DNA of 64,000 nt from Streptomyces sp. DG1A-41 (GTDB lineage Bacteria; Actinomycetota; Actinomycetes; Streptomycetales; Streptomycetaceae). The DNA lies in NCBI RefSeq assembly GCF_037055355.1, contig NZ_CP146350.1, positions 8,927,015 through 8,991,014 of the forward strand, in the 5' to 3' direction. This document shows, in pieces, positions 50,995 to 61,047 of this stretch; the stretch's first letter is position 1; the number at the start of each line of letters is the position of its first letter. A program made the translations under genes and the position numbers. The notes under the pieces are model-generated. The model did not search any database. It was not told the origin of the DNA and saw only the letters and a list, made by a program, of their open reading frames with translations.

Positions 50995-51006
50995 CTAGCC
51001 AAGGAG

Positions 51007-51096
51007 CGGAACACCCCCGCGTCGGCGGGGAGGACTCGGTCGGCACCTTCACTCAAGCGTTCCTCGACGGAACACCCCCGCGTCGGCGGGGAGGAC
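51007..51096 (-). CRISPR. CRISPR array 1: two repeats, one 32-bp spacer
   Basis: Identical 29-bp repeats at 51007-51035 and 51068-51096, separated by a 32-bp spacer. The repeat is the actinobacterial type I-E one; on the minus strand it begins GTCCTCCCCGCCGACGCGGG and ends TGTTCCG. By repeat direction and by the leader on its right, it is transcribed to the left, away from cas3. The distal end is cut by an IS701 element 12 bases beyond the last repeat. Confidence 0.95.
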
Positions 51097-51140
51097 TCTT
51101 TCTGACCTGCGGCTTAGGAGGGGCTTTGCCATTCCCTTGC
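51097..51140 (-). promoter_or_regulatory. Leader of CRISPR array 1
   Basis: 44 bases next to the leader-proximal repeat. Read on the minus strand, they match the leader of array 2 at about 34 of 44 positions, including GCAAAGCCCCTCCTAA and GCAGGTCAG. Such conservation next to a repeat marks the integration-guiding leader end. Confidence 0.75.
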
Positions 51141-51167
51141 ACGGGAGAGGGGGCGATGCCGTGAGGG

Positions 51168-54121
51168 GTGGGGCTGCATGGGGCCACTGTATCGAGGGCC
51201 GGGCGGCGGGGCTGTTGTCGGTGGGTGGTGGTTGAATGCAGGCTCTTCTGGCTGGTCGGCAGTGCCAAGGGGGCGGGGTTGGTGGGGGAGTGGGGGGCGC
51301 CGGATGAGTCGGTGTGGGGGAAGTCGAGGGGGTTGGATCCGGGGCTGGCGCCGTATCCGCTGATCCGGCATCTTTTGGATGCTGCCGCGATGGCGCTGCA
51401 CTTGTGGGATGCCTACCTGTCGGAGAGCCAGCGTGTGCGGATCGCTGAGGGGATGGGGCTGGCAGGCGAGGTGGACCGTGCCAGGACGGTCGTCGGGCTG
51501 TGTGCCGGTCTGCATGACGTCGGCAAGGTGTCAGGCTTTCAGTTCTGTTCTAGGCGCGGTAGCCAGTACCTCAGTGCGGAGCTGGGCGGTGACCGGGTGA
51601 AGATGTCCGCGGAGCGGTTCGGGCATGACGTGGCCGGCGCGCAGAGCGTGAGAGAGGTGCTGGCAGGTCTGGGTTTTGCCGGTGACGAGGAGCTGAAGGT
51701 CGCGGAGCGGCTGGCCGAGGTTGTCGGTGGTCATCACGGACGTTTTCACCGCCTTGAGGACGGTATCGCTGCGTCGTTTTTGGGTGGGGCGGCCTGGGCG
51801 CGGCAGCGGATGGCGCACGCGGCCGCGGTGCACGGGTTGCTGGGGACACCGCAGGCGCCGGGGGTGTTGAAGGCGCCGGCCGCGGTGCTGGTGACGGGGC
51901 TGGTCATTCTTGCCGACTGGCTGGTCAGCCAGGAGGACTACCTCCAAAAGCGGCAGCGGGGGCTGGAGCCGGTGCTGGCGGATCATTTCCAGCGTTCCAA
52001 GCGCGATGCTCCTGGTCTGCTGGCTGAGGCTGGGCTGGCCCGCGTGCGGTTGCAGCGCAAGGAGTTCGCACAGGCCTACGGCATTCAGGGTGAGCCCAAT
52101 CCGTTGCAGCGCTCGGTGATGGACGAGCTGCGCCAGGCGGTCGGCGAGGGGCGTCGTGGCGGCATCTTTCTCGTCACCGCGGCGCCGGGGGACGGCAAGA
52201 GCGAGACGGCTCTGGAGGCCGAGCGGATCTTGTCCGAGGCGTTCGGTACGCAGGGGTATGCGTTCTTGCTGCCGACGATGGCCACCAGCGATCAGATGCA
52301 CGGGCGGGTCGCGCAGGCGTTGCTGCGTCAGTCCGGCGAGGAGGCCGGGCTGACGCTGGTGCACAGTATGGCCTGGCTGAACAGCGCTTACGCCGACGAG
52401 GACCTGGTGGCGCAGAGCGTGTTGACGTGTGACGGGGACGAGGTGGGCCAGGGCAGCGGTCGGGCGGAGGCGGACATGCGGCCGCAGCGGTGGCTGCGCG
52501 GGTCCAAGCGGCCGCTGCTCGCACAGTTCGCGGTGGGCACGATCGACCAGGCCCTGATGGCGGTGCTGCCGGTGCGGCACAACGCGCTGCGGTTGCTGGC
52601 CCTGTCGGGCAAGACGTTCATCGTCGATGAGGCCCACGCCTACGACCCCTACATGCAGGTGTTGCTGGGCCGCTTGTTGAATTGGCTCGGGGCGTACGGC
52701 GTTCCGGTCGTGCTGTTGTCGGCGACGTTGCCGGCGTCGGTCAGTGACCGGCTGATCAAGGAGTACCTGAAGGGCGCCGGTCACAAGACGCGCGCCCTGA
52801 GCAAGCAGACGTTCCCGGCGCCCTATCCGGGGTGGCTGTACGTGGACGGGGAGAGCGGACGGGCTTCCCAGATCTCGCCCGCCGCCGGCAGGGGCAGGTG
52901 CGTGCGCGGGGCATGGAGCTGGATGTCGTGGTGGAGCCGGTCGTCCACGGCGGTGGAGGTGCCCGGGCCCGGCTGGCGGTGATCGAACGGCTCCTGAAAC
53001 CGATCGAGAAGGAGGGCGGCACCGCCCTGGTGGTGTGCAACACCGTCGGGGACGCGCAGAACACCTACCTGAAGCTCCGTGAACGCTTCGACGAGCGCTC
53101 CCACGCACAGGGCGGAAGCGTGCAGCTGCTGCACGCCCGTTTCCCCGGCGACGTGCGTGAAGCCCGCACAAGGGAGGTCACGCAAGGGCTGGGCCGCAAC
53201 GGTCCGCGTCCGCGGCGCCGGATCGTGGTGGCCACCCAGGTCGTCGAGCAGTCGCTTGATCTTGATGCCGACATCGTCATCAGCGATCTCGCTCCGCTGT
53301 CCCTGCTGCTGCAGCGGGCCGGGCGGTGCTGGCGGCACGAGAACCACTGGTCCCGGCACGGCTACCCCGACGGCCGCGGCCGCCCGGCCTGGGCGAGCGG
53401 GCCGCGTCTGGTGGTGCTCGACCCGATCGCGGGCGACGGGAAGACGCCCCCGCAGTGGGGCGAGGTGTACTCCGAGCACCTCCTTTCCACCACCTCCCGC
53501 ACTCTCGCCCGGATCAAGGGCGGGACCGTCTCCATCCCGGGCGACGTACAGGACCTGGTCGAAGCCGTCCACGGGGACAACGAGGACTTCGACTGGAACA
53601 CCCCGGGCGCCAGCGAGACCAAAGCTTGGGCGGCCCACAAGGGCAAGGACATCGCGGAACGCAGCATCGCCGGCCTCCTCGCCGTCCCGCGCGCGCGGAG
53701 CGTCTCGGCGCTGCACGACCTGCATCATCTGCCCGGCGAAGAGGACGAGTGGGAGATCTCCACCCGACTCGGCGCCGACTCGGTGCGACTGCTGTGCGCC
53801 TACGTGCACCAGGACGGCCGCGTAACCCTGGACCTGGAGGGTGAGCACCTGCTTCCCCAGGCCGGCGCGTCCGCCGCGGACGGCACGATGCCGGTCTCGT
53901 CCGTGCGGGAGGTGATGCGCCGCACCATCCCGGTCCGCGCCGACTGGCTCAGGGACGCCGATCCCGACAGCATCGCCCCACCGAAGTCGTGGACGCGGCA
54001 CCCGATGCTCGCAGACCTGCGTGTGCTGTACCAGCCCGTGCAGGGCGGAAGCGCCCAGGCGGTGAAGGTCGGCGGCAAGACACTGCGGCTGGACAAGGAC
54101 TGCGGTCTGGTGCGCCGCTGA
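51168..54121 (+). pseudogene. cas3: Cas3 helicase-nuclease (type I-E), one frameshift
   Basis: About 980 residues in two frames; start uncertain (GTG 51168 used, later GTGs possible). The HD nuclease has H68 in YPLIRHLLDAAAM and the HD pair in CAGLHDVGKVSGF; VVGGHHGRFHR adds the next His. The SF2 helicase has Walker A in AAPGDGKSETALEAE, DEAH box in FIVDEAHAYDPYMQ and motif III in LLSATLPASVSDR. Near 52889 one base is missing (PAAG, then GQVRARGMELDVVVEP), after which VVATQVVEQSLDLDADIVIS and PLSLLLQRAGRCWRH (motif VI) and the C-terminal domain continue to TGA 54121. Recruited by Cascade to degrade target DNA. First gene of the operon, 151 bases before cse1. Confidence 0.92.
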
Positions 54122-54272
54122 TACCAGTCACTGCCCGCCTTTGATCCGAAAACCTCCAGGTCCGGGCCCGTTGTCAGTGGCGGCTGCTTGAATGCCCAGA
54201 CGGCGCCAGAGCAGGGCTCTGGGGGGCTTTGCCCTGCCCGTGTCTGGGTTGAGGGTGTTGGAGGGGATGACG

Positions 54273-55862
54273 GTGAGTGGGGGATTCGACCTGCGGATCG
54301 AGCCGTGGATTCCGGTGCGTCTGCTGACCGGAGGGTCGGCGTGCGTGGGCTTGTGCGAGTTGTTCAAGCGGGCGCATGAGATCGAGGATGTGGAGATCCC
54401 GGTGCCGCCGGCGGCGGCGGGCTTGATGCGGATTCTGGCGCCGATCGCGGCGAGGATCGCCGCCGATGGCGGGGACCGGCTGGATGATCCGGACGTCGCG
54501 GAAGACATCGACGACTGGTTCGATCTGCGGGAGCGTGTCCTGAAGGCTGGCCGGTTCGATTCGCGGGCGGTGGACGCCTACTTCGGCCGCACGGATTTGG
54601 TGGGCCGGTTCGACCTGTTCCATCCCGAGCGGCCGTTCCTGCAGGATCCCCGCCTGATGGCGGAGTGTGTGGATGCGAAGGGGTCGCCGAACCCGTCCGG
54701 GGTGAACAAGCTGGTGATGGGACGGCCCACGGGCATCAACGGGGCGGTGTTGTTCGGGCATTTCACCGACACCGCGCCCGTGCCGGTACCGGCCGCCGAG
54801 GCGGCTTGGCATCTGATCGCGCAGTTGTACTACGGCCCGTCCGGGCAGTGCACGCCCCGCCGGATCACGGGTGAGCGTGCGGGCAGCGGTGATGCGGCCC
54901 CGCTGCGCAAGTCCGTCTCCTACTTTCCGTGGGGGCCGGAGCTGTTCACCACGCTGGTGCTGGCCGTGCCGAGCCCCCAGGTTGAGGTCGACTGGGAGGC
55001 GGAGGACGCGTGCCCGTGGGAGGAGGATCTCCGCGCCCCTCTGGAGGCTTTGCCGCCGGTGACGTGGCCGGGCCGGATGCTGACGGGCCGGTTCCGTCAT
55101 GCCGCGCTGCTCGTGTCGTCCGAGGGCGGCCGGTCGGTGACGGATGCCTACCTCACCTGGTCGACGCACGAGCTGCCGCAGAAGGTGCAGGACCCATACC
55201 AGATCCTCGATCGGCGCAAGGACGGCGACTTCCAGCCGCGGGAGGCCGACGGGGCGCGGGCCTTGTGGCGGGATCTGGACTCGCTGCTGCTGAAGGACAG
55301 CCGTCAGGACGCCCGGCGCCCTCCGGCTCTGGAGCACCTGCCCAGGTGGCTGCTGCCGCGGCTGCGGGTGCGCGCCTACGGCTTCGACCAGGACGGGCAG
55401 CAAAAGGACAGTGTCTGGTTCCGGGCGACGAGTCCGCAGGTCCTGCAGTGGCAGGAGGAGAACGATCCGGAGATGGCCTATTACGTCAAGCGCTGTCACA
55501 GTGCTGCGGAGCAGGCCGGTGACCGGCTGGACTTCGCTGCGAGGATCGCCTGGAAGATCGCCACCGACAGCAGTGTCGACCCATCACCGAAGGCCAAGAT
55601 CAAGCTGGATGCCCGCAAGCCCGGCCCGTGGGCTTGTGCCGCGCTGACGCGGTACTGGCAGGCCGCGGAGACACAGTTCTGGCGGCTCACCGAGCCCGGC
55701 CGCACCACAGGCCGGGTGGACAGGCCGTTCGTCGACGCAGCCCTTGCCGCTCTGGATGAGGCCATCGGCCAGGCCAGCCGTGCGGACATCCGGGTGGCGC
55801 GCGCCCGTCACCGCGCCCGCGGCCTCCTTCTGGCACTGCTGCAGCCGTCCGTATCCGACTGA
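54273..55862 (+). CDS. casA: Cse1/Cas8e, large subunit of Cascade
   Basis: 529 residues from GTG 54273, chosen because GGAGGGG lies six bases upstream; ATG 54267 is too close to it. SGGFDLRIEPWIPVRLL is the standard start; FDLFHPERPFLQDPRLMAEC, AWHLIAQLYYGPSGQCTPRR (L1 loop region), SVSYFPWGPELFTTLVLAVP and RVRAYGFDQDGQQKDSVWFR are typical of Cse1, with the C-terminal four-helix bundle at about 400-529. It recognises the PAM and recruits Cas3. Intact. Confidence 0.92.
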   Translation: MSGGFDLRIEPWIPVRLLTGGSACVGLCELFKRAHEIEDVEIPVPPAAAGLMRILAPIAARIAADGGDRLDDPDVAEDIDDWFDLRERVLKAGRFDSRAVDAYFGRTDLVGRFDLFHPERPFLQDPRLMAECVDAKGSPNPSGVNKLVMGRPTGINGAVLFGHFTDTAPVPVPAAEAAWHLIAQLYYGPSGQCTPRRITGERAGSGDAAPLRKSVSYFPWGPELFTTLVLAVPSPQVEVDWEAEDACPWEEDLRAPLEALPPVTWPGRMLTGRFRHAALLVSSEGGRSVTDAYLTWSTHELPQKVQDPYQILDRRKDGDFQPREADGARALWRDLDSLLLKDSRQDARRPPALEHLPRWLLPRLRVRAYGFDQDGQQKDSVWFRATSPQVLQWQEENDPEMAYYVKRCHSAAEQAGDRLDFAARIAWKIATDSSVDPSPKAKIKLDARKPGPWACAALTRYWQAAETQFWRLTEPGRTTGRVDRPFVDAALAALDEAIGQASRADIRVARARHRARGLLLALLQPSVSD

Positions 55863-55936
55863 ACCCGCCCGACCGCGTCCGTGCGGCACGGCAGGCGCTT
55901 TGTCACCCCACCCTTTCCCCGCATCAGGGATGTCTC

Positions 55937-56566
55937 ATGACCGATTCTGCGCCGGCGGCTCCTGCTCCGCCGACCTCCTCAAGTGCCCGTCCCTCGGACC
56001 GGTTCGTCGCCTACGTGCACCGCGTGTGCGCCTCCACGCAGACTCGTGCCGCCCTGCGGCGCGGGCTCGGGCTGCCGGTGGAGCGGTGCAACTACGTGCA
56101 CCGCTATCTGGTGCCGTGGCTGCGTGACCACGACGACCAGCACCATGTTGATGTCCGGCGGGCGTACTACGCGGTGGCCTCACTGATTGCCGCACGTCCC
56201 CGCTCGGCCCGCGACACCACGCCCGACGACAGCGCGTCCGTCTCCTGGTACGAGCGTTCCAACCTGGGTGCCTCGCTCGGCCAGGCCGTCGCCAAGGGCG
56301 TGATGAAGGCGAACTCCGCCGAAAGCGCTCTTCACCTGATGGCCCGCCAGAGCAGCGACGCCATCCACCCGGGCCTGCCCGCCCTTGTCCGCCAGCTCCA
56401 GTCCGGCGGCATCACCCTCGACTGGGCGGTCCTCCTGGAGGACCTCGCCTGGTGGAACCGCAGCCGCGACCGCATCGCCACCCGCTGGCTCGAAAGCTAC
56501 TTCCGCACCGCCGCCGGCACGAGCGACCCCGCCCCCTTCGATTCCGTTATGGAGAACGACCGATGA
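55937..56566 (+). CDS. casB: Cse2, small subunit of Cascade
   Basis: 209 residues from ATG 55937. PSDRFVAYVHRVCASTQTRA, ALRRGLGLPVERCNYVHRYL, VPWLRDHDDQHHVDVRRAYY and SALHLMARQSSDAIHPGLPA, DWAVLLEDLAWWNRSRDRIA are the Cse2 pattern (helical protein with basic face). Intact; its stop overlaps the cas7 start in ATGA. Confidence 0.92.
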   Translation: MTDSAPAAPAPPTSSSARPSDRFVAYVHRVCASTQTRAALRRGLGLPVERCNYVHRYLVPWLRDHDDQHHVDVRRAYYAVASLIAARPRSARDTTPDDSASVSWYERSNLGASLGQAVAKGVMKANSAESALHLMARQSSDAIHPGLPALVRQLQSGGITLDWAVLLEDLAWWNRSRDRIATRWLESYFRTAAGTSDPAPFDSVMENDR

Positions 56567-57691
56567 CTCTCTACCTGGACCTGAGTGCCCTGCGGTCGGT
56601 GCCCGACGGCCAACCTCAACCGTGACGACCTCGGCTCCCCCAAGCAGGTCCGCTACGGCAACGCCTCCCGCATCCGGGTCTCCAGCCAGTCCTGGAAGCG
56701 GGCCATCCGGCTCGGCGTCGAGCAGGACCTCGGGGAGAAGGCCGCCCGCACCCGCCTGGTTCCGGCGAAGGTGCAGCACGCCCTTCAGAACGCCGACTGG
56801 CCCGCCGAGCTGGCCGCGTTCGCCGGAGCGCAGGTCGCTGCGAGCGCCGGGAAGAAGGGCATCGGCACGGAAGCGGCAGGCCACACCTCGGTGCTGCTGT
56901 TCCTGCCGGAGGCGGCCATCGACGAACTGGCCGCCGTGTGCGCCGAGCACCGCCAGGCCCTGGAAGTGGCCCAGGGCAAGAAGAAGCCCGGCCAGGTCCT
57001 GCCGCCCCACCTGATCGAGCAGATCCTCAAGCGGCGCACCGCCTCCATCAGCCTGCTGGGCCGCATGCTCGCCGAGCTCCCGGACGCCAACGTGGACGGG
57101 GCGGCCCAGGTCGCCCACGCGTTCACCACGCACGCCGCCGAACCGCAGCGTGACTACTTCACCGCCGTCGACGACTGGCTGGGCGAGGCCGAAACCGGCA
57201 GCGGCCACCTCGACACCGCCGAGTTCAGCGCCGGCGTCTTCTACCGGTACGCGACCGTCAACGTCGCCGACCTGCTGAAGAACCTCGAAGGCGACGTCAA
57301 GGCCGTCCGCACCGTCCTCAGCTCCTTCGCCGAGCACTTCCTGCTCTCCCTTCCCCAGGCCAAGAAGAACAGCACCGCCCCGCACACCGTCCCGGACCTG
57401 GCCTACCTCGCCGTGCGCGAACACCGACCGCTCTCCCTGGCCGCAGCCTTCGAGACCCCCGTCACCGGCGACCCGCAAGGCGGCTTCTCCCAGCCCTCCC
57501 GCCAAGCCCTCGACACCTACGCCGGCAACATCAACCGCCTCACCGGCAACCGCAACCGCCGCTTCCACGGCCACACCGTCATCAACCCCGCCGAGACCTA
57601 CACCGGGCTCGGCACCGCCCACGATTCCTTCGACCAGCTGATCGACGCCGCCGTCGAGGCCGCCGTGCCCGCCGGGCAGGACCAGCAGTGA
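56563..57691 (+). pseudogene. casC: Cas7e (Cse4), Cascade backbone, early frameshift
   Basis: ATG 56563: TLYLDLSALRSVPDG, where the frame breaks after 16 residues (extra C near 56613), then NLNRDDLGSPKQVRYGNASR, IRVSSQSWKRAIRLGVEQDL. The rest is intact: GHTSVLLFLPEAAIDELAAV, NVDGAAQVAHAFTTHAAEPQ, SGVFYRYATVNVADLLKNLE to DQQ and TGA 57689-57691. Restored length about 375, normal for Cas7e. Six copies cover the crRNA spacer in Cascade. It overlaps cas5 by four bases. Confidence 0.9.
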
Positions 57692-58479
57692 GCGGGCTTC
57701 TGCTGCGCCTCGCCAGGCCCCCTGCAGTCCTGGGGTGAACGCTCCGCGTTCACCCCCGTGCGGGACACCGCGCCCTTCCCGACCCGCTCCGCACTCATCG
57801 GCATGTTCGCCGCGGCCGAGGGAATCGGCCGCAGCCAAGCTTGGACCGCTACCAGGAGCTGCGGCTCACCGTGCGCGTGGACCGGCCGGGCGTCCGGCTC
57901 GTCGACTACCGCACCGCCGGCGGCGGATTCCCCAAGGACCGCACCGCCGCTACCAGCGGAGGCAGCAACAAAGGCGCCGCCGTCATCACCCGACGCCACT
58001 ACCTGTCCGACGCGGTGTTCGTCGTCGCCGTCACCGCAGCCGACGAGACCGTCGAGCGCCTCGCCGGTGCCCTGAGCCGCCCGCACTGGGCGCCCTACCT
58101 GGGCCGCCGCTCCTGCGTCCCCGACGAGCCGTTCCTCCTGCGCCGCCACGTCGACGACCCCGAGGAAGAACTCCGCACCCGGGTGCCGCTCAGCCGCACC
58201 GCACCACCAGCCAAGGACGGCGACGGGCCGGAAGCCGGGACGATCCCCGTGGAATTCCTCCTCGAACAGCCACCACCCCCAGCAGTCCGGGAGAACCTGC
58301 GCCGGTCGACGTCATCGACGTCAACGACGCACCGGTGAGCTTCGCCCAGCACGGCCGCAGCCACACCGGCCGCCGCCTGCACCGCACCCGGCTACCGGTG
58401 CCCCGCTCCCTGGCAGGCCCCCCACAGACCCTGATGCCAGCGCCTGATCGACTACGCCCACCTCGAGGAAAGCGCATGA
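57688..58479 (+). pseudogene. casD: Cas5e, three or more frameshifts
   Basis: GTG 57688: SGLLLRLA, then (extra base near 57706) GPLQSWGERSAFTPVRDTAP, FPTRSALIGMFAAAEGIGRS; a second change near 57840; LDRYQELRLTVRVDRPGVRL, VDYRTAGGGFPKDRT, KGAAVITRRHYLSDAVFVVA, LGRRSCVPDEPFLLRR; then PVDVIDVNDAPVSFAQHG in another frame and finally LIDYAHLEESA, whose stop overlaps the cas6 start (ATGA at 58476). All Cas5e motifs are present in order, including the N-terminal G-x-LQSWG. Binds the 5' handle of crRNA. Confidence 0.88.
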
Positions 58480-59125
58480 ACGACCACCCGGTGATCGCAC
58501 GCATCCGCCTCAACCCGCACAGCCGCGACGTGCAGCGGGACCTGCGCGACGCCACCCAGATGCACCGCACCGTCATGCGGATGGTCCCCGACAACCTCGG
58601 CAACGCCCCCCGACAGCAGGCCGGGCTGCTGTACCGCCTGGAGGAGACCGACACCTCCAGCACCCTCCTCGTCCAGGCCGCCACACTCGACCCGGCACGC
58701 CTGCCCACCGGATACGGCCAGGCCGACGTCAAGAGCCTCGCCCCGATGTTCACCGCACTGCGCAAAGGGCTCGGCGTCCGCTACCGCATCGTCCTCAACC
58801 CCGCCAAACGGGAGCGGCTCTCCCTGGAAGAGAAGGGCAAGCGGGGACGGATCGTGCCGCTCTGTGGCGCCGACGCCGACCAGTGGTGGCTCCGCCGAGC
58901 CGCCGAAACCGGCCTCGACCTCCACGTCCTGACCTCCACCAGCATCGAGCAGGCCCGCCCCGCACCCCAAACGCCTCCGGCATGCGGCATAGCCTGCTCC
59001 GCTACGACGGCACCGCCACCGTCACCGACCCCGACGCCCTTGAAGACGCCGTCATCCACGGCATCGGACGGTGCAAACCGTACGGCGCGGGACTGCTCAG
59101 CCTCGCCCCCGCAACAACCGCGTGA
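58476..59125 (+). pseudogene. casE: Cas6e crRNA endonuclease, one frameshift
   Basis: ATG 58476: NDHPVIARIRLNPHSRDVQR, DLRDATQMHRTVMRMVPDN (includes the catalytic-type His), LLYRLEETDTSSTLLVQAAT; VRYRIVLNPAKRERLSLEEK; near 58965 one base is lost; then MRHSLLRYDGTATVTDPDAL, IGRCKPYGAGLLSLAP (the Gly-rich loop of Cas6e) to TGA 59125. It cleaves the repeat hairpin. The stop overlaps the cas1 GTG. Confidence 0.9.
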
Positions 59126-60133
59126 GCCCGCCACGAAAGGGCGGTGAGGCGCGCAGACGCCTCGCCGCACCCACCCTGGCCATGCTCCCCGCGTCGCGGA
59201 CTCCCTGTCCTTCCTCTACTTGGACATGGTCCGGGTGGTACAGGACGACACCGGAGTGTGCGCGCAGATCCAGATCGACGCACACCGCACCGACCTCGTC
59301 TACATCCCCACCGCTGCCCTGTCCTGCCTGCTCCTGGGCCCCGGCGTGTCCATCACCACCCCGGCCCTGGCCACCCTCGCCCGCCACGGCACCAGCGTCG
59401 TCTGCGTGGGAGCGGGCGGCGTCCGCGCCTACGCGGGCATCCTCCCCGACTCCCTCACCACCCACTGGCTCGAACAACAGGTCGCAACATGGGCCGACCC
59501 AGCACGCCGCCTCGAAGTCGCCGTCCGCATGTACCGAATGCGCTTCAAGGACGCCGACCTACCCGAATCCATCACCCTGGACCAGCTCCGCGGCATGGAA
59601 GGCCAGCGCATGAAAGCCTTCTACAAGATCCTCGCGCAGCAGCACGGCATCGGACGCTTCCGCCGCAACTACCGGCCCGACCAATGGGACACCCAGGACC
59701 CCGTCAACCTCGCCCTGTCCGCAGCCAACACCTGCCTGTACGGCGTCGTCCACGCCACCCTGCTCGCCCTCGGACTCTCCCAGCCCTCGGCTACGTCCAC
59801 ACCGGCACCCAGCACGCCTTCGTCTACGACATTGCCGACCTCTACAAAGCCGACATCACACTCCCCCTCGCCTTCGCCCTCCACAACTCCGACAACCCCG
59901 AACAAGAAGCCCGCCGCCGCTTCCGCGAAAACCTCCGACTCCTACGCCTCCTGCCCCGCATCGTCCAGGACGTCCAGTCCCTACTGACCCCGCCCCATAC
60001 CCAGGCGACCACAGCCGGCGACGACACCGACGAGGAACGCTCCGAACGGCATGACGTGCAGATGGTCCACCTCTGGGACCCCAAAACCGGAGTCCTCCCA
60101 GCAGGCGTCAACTACGCCAACGGAGGCACCTGA
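59122..60133 (+). pseudogene. cas1: Cas1e integrase, two frameshifts
   Basis: GTG 59122: SPPRKGGEARRRLAAPTLAM, LP; one C lost near 59187; RVADSLSFLYLDMVRVVQDD, TGVCAQIQIDAHRTDLVYIP, GVSITTPALATLARHGTSVV, DQLRGMEGQRMKAFYKILAQ (catalytic Glu); one C lost near 59787; ALGYVHTGTQHAFVYDIADL (catalytic His and Asp), [33 protein letters not shown]. Forms the spacer-integration complex with Cas2. Stop and cas2 start share one base (TGATG). Confidence 0.92.
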
Positions 60134-60450
60134 TGCCCTCCATGGTCGTCATCGCCACAACCGCAGTCCCCGACCACCTACGCGGCGCCCTCAGCCGATG
60201 GATTAGCGACGTAGTGCCCGGCATCTTCGTCGGCAGCGTCTCGGCCCGCGTCCGCGATGAACTCTGGCACGCCGTCACCGAAGTCGTGGGCAACGGCGCC
60301 GCCATCCTCGTCCACCCCGCCGCCACAGAACAGGGCTACGCCATCCGCACCGCAGGAACCCGCCGCCGGATCCCCGTCGACTTCGACGGCCTTACCCTGA
60401 TCCGCATGACCGCTGCTCCAAAGGTAAAGGAAATGCAAAGCCCCTCCTAA
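60133..60450 (+). CDS. cas2: Cas2e
   Basis: 105 residues from ATG 60133: [80 protein letters not shown]. Cas2e type with the [16 protein letters not shown] signature. Intact. Its last codons (MQSPS-TAA) lie inside the conserved leader of array 2, so the array leader overlaps the gene end. Confidence 0.93.
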   Translation: MPSMVVIATTAVPDHLRGALSRWISDVVPGIFVGSVSARVRDELWHAVTEVVGNGAAILVHPAATEQGYAIRTAGTRRRIPVDFDGLTLIRMTAAPKVKEMQSPS

Positions 60451-60467
60451 AGTGCAGGTCAGGAAGG
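60424..60467 (+). promoter_or_regulatory. Leader of CRISPR array 2
   Basis: 44 bases immediately before the first repeat, matching the leader of array 1 (see 51097-51140). The core GCAAAGCCCCTCCTAA carries the cas2 stop codon TAA. Confidence 0.72.
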
Positions 60468-60557
60468 GTCCTCCCCGCCGACGCGGGGGTGTTCCGCCCG
60501 CCACCGAGTCGACCCGGGCGAAGACAGCGTCCTCCCCGCCGATGCGGGGGTGTTCCG
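60468..60557 (+). CRISPR. CRISPR array 2: two repeats, one 32-bp spacer
   Basis: 29-bp repeats at 60468-60496 and 60529-60557 flank a 32-bp spacer. The first equals the repeat of array 1 in the transcript direction; the second has one C-to-T change in the stem, as often seen in a terminal repeat. Transcribed to the right, away from cas2. No further repeat follows; a DUF2252 fragment starts about 40 bases on. Confidence 0.95.
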
Positions 60558-60599
60558 TCGTCGGACTGCTTGGCCTGCATGGCCTGCCGGTCCTCCCGC

Positions 60600-60885
60600 C
60601 AGGCCCGGCCGCGTTCCGCGTGAAGTTCCGGAAGATGGCGGCCTCGGCCTTCGCGTTCTACCGGGGCACGGCGTGCCTCTTCTACCACGATCTGGATCAA
60701 GAAAAGCGGGGCGGGCCGTTCCTGGACGAGCGCACCTCGCGCGTGTGGATCCACGGCGACCTGCACGCGGAGAACTTCGGCACGTACATGGACGCCAACG
60801 GCCGCCTGATCTTCAACGTCAACGACTTCGACGAGGCCTACGTCGGCCCCTTTACCTGGGACCTGAAGCGCTTCGCCTGGCGCCC
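60600..60885 (+). pseudogene. DUF2252 protein, N-terminal-region fragment
   Basis: FRVKFRKMAASAFAFYRGTA, CLFYHDLDQEKRGGPFLDER, RVWIHGDLHAENFGTYMDAN, GRLIFNVNDFDEAYVGPFTW, DLKRFA. The HGD-x-H-x-EN and N-x-NDFDE motifs are the kinase-like ATP-binding core of DUF2252. The protein (normally about 430 residues) is cut at both ends: there is no start in frame nearby and the match stops at 60885. Confidence 0.75.
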
Positions 60886-61047
60886 CCGGAGACGTGCTGC
60901 AGGTGCCCCAGTCCTCGCCCACTACTGCGGTTGTCTGATCGGGCCGTGCGGCGTCGGCAACCCCACGCCACACGGTCCCGCGCTCTGCTGTCCGGTGCGC
61001 CCGGGGTCACCTACGACGGCGGGCTCAGCGGCACTTTCTGTACAGCA
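60886..61047. other. Short stretch, no gene seen
   Basis: Joins the broken DUF2252 piece to the end of the next minus-strand gene; nothing recognised. Confidence 0.3.

Noticed and set aside
56180..57838. 552-residue minus-strand frame opposite cse2-cas7
   Set aside because: Gly/Val/Ala-rich shadow of cas genes that are certain.
51000..60600. A second CRISPR type or extra cas genes within the operon
   Set aside because: The gene order and all eight proteins are those of plain type I-E; nothing is inserted between them.
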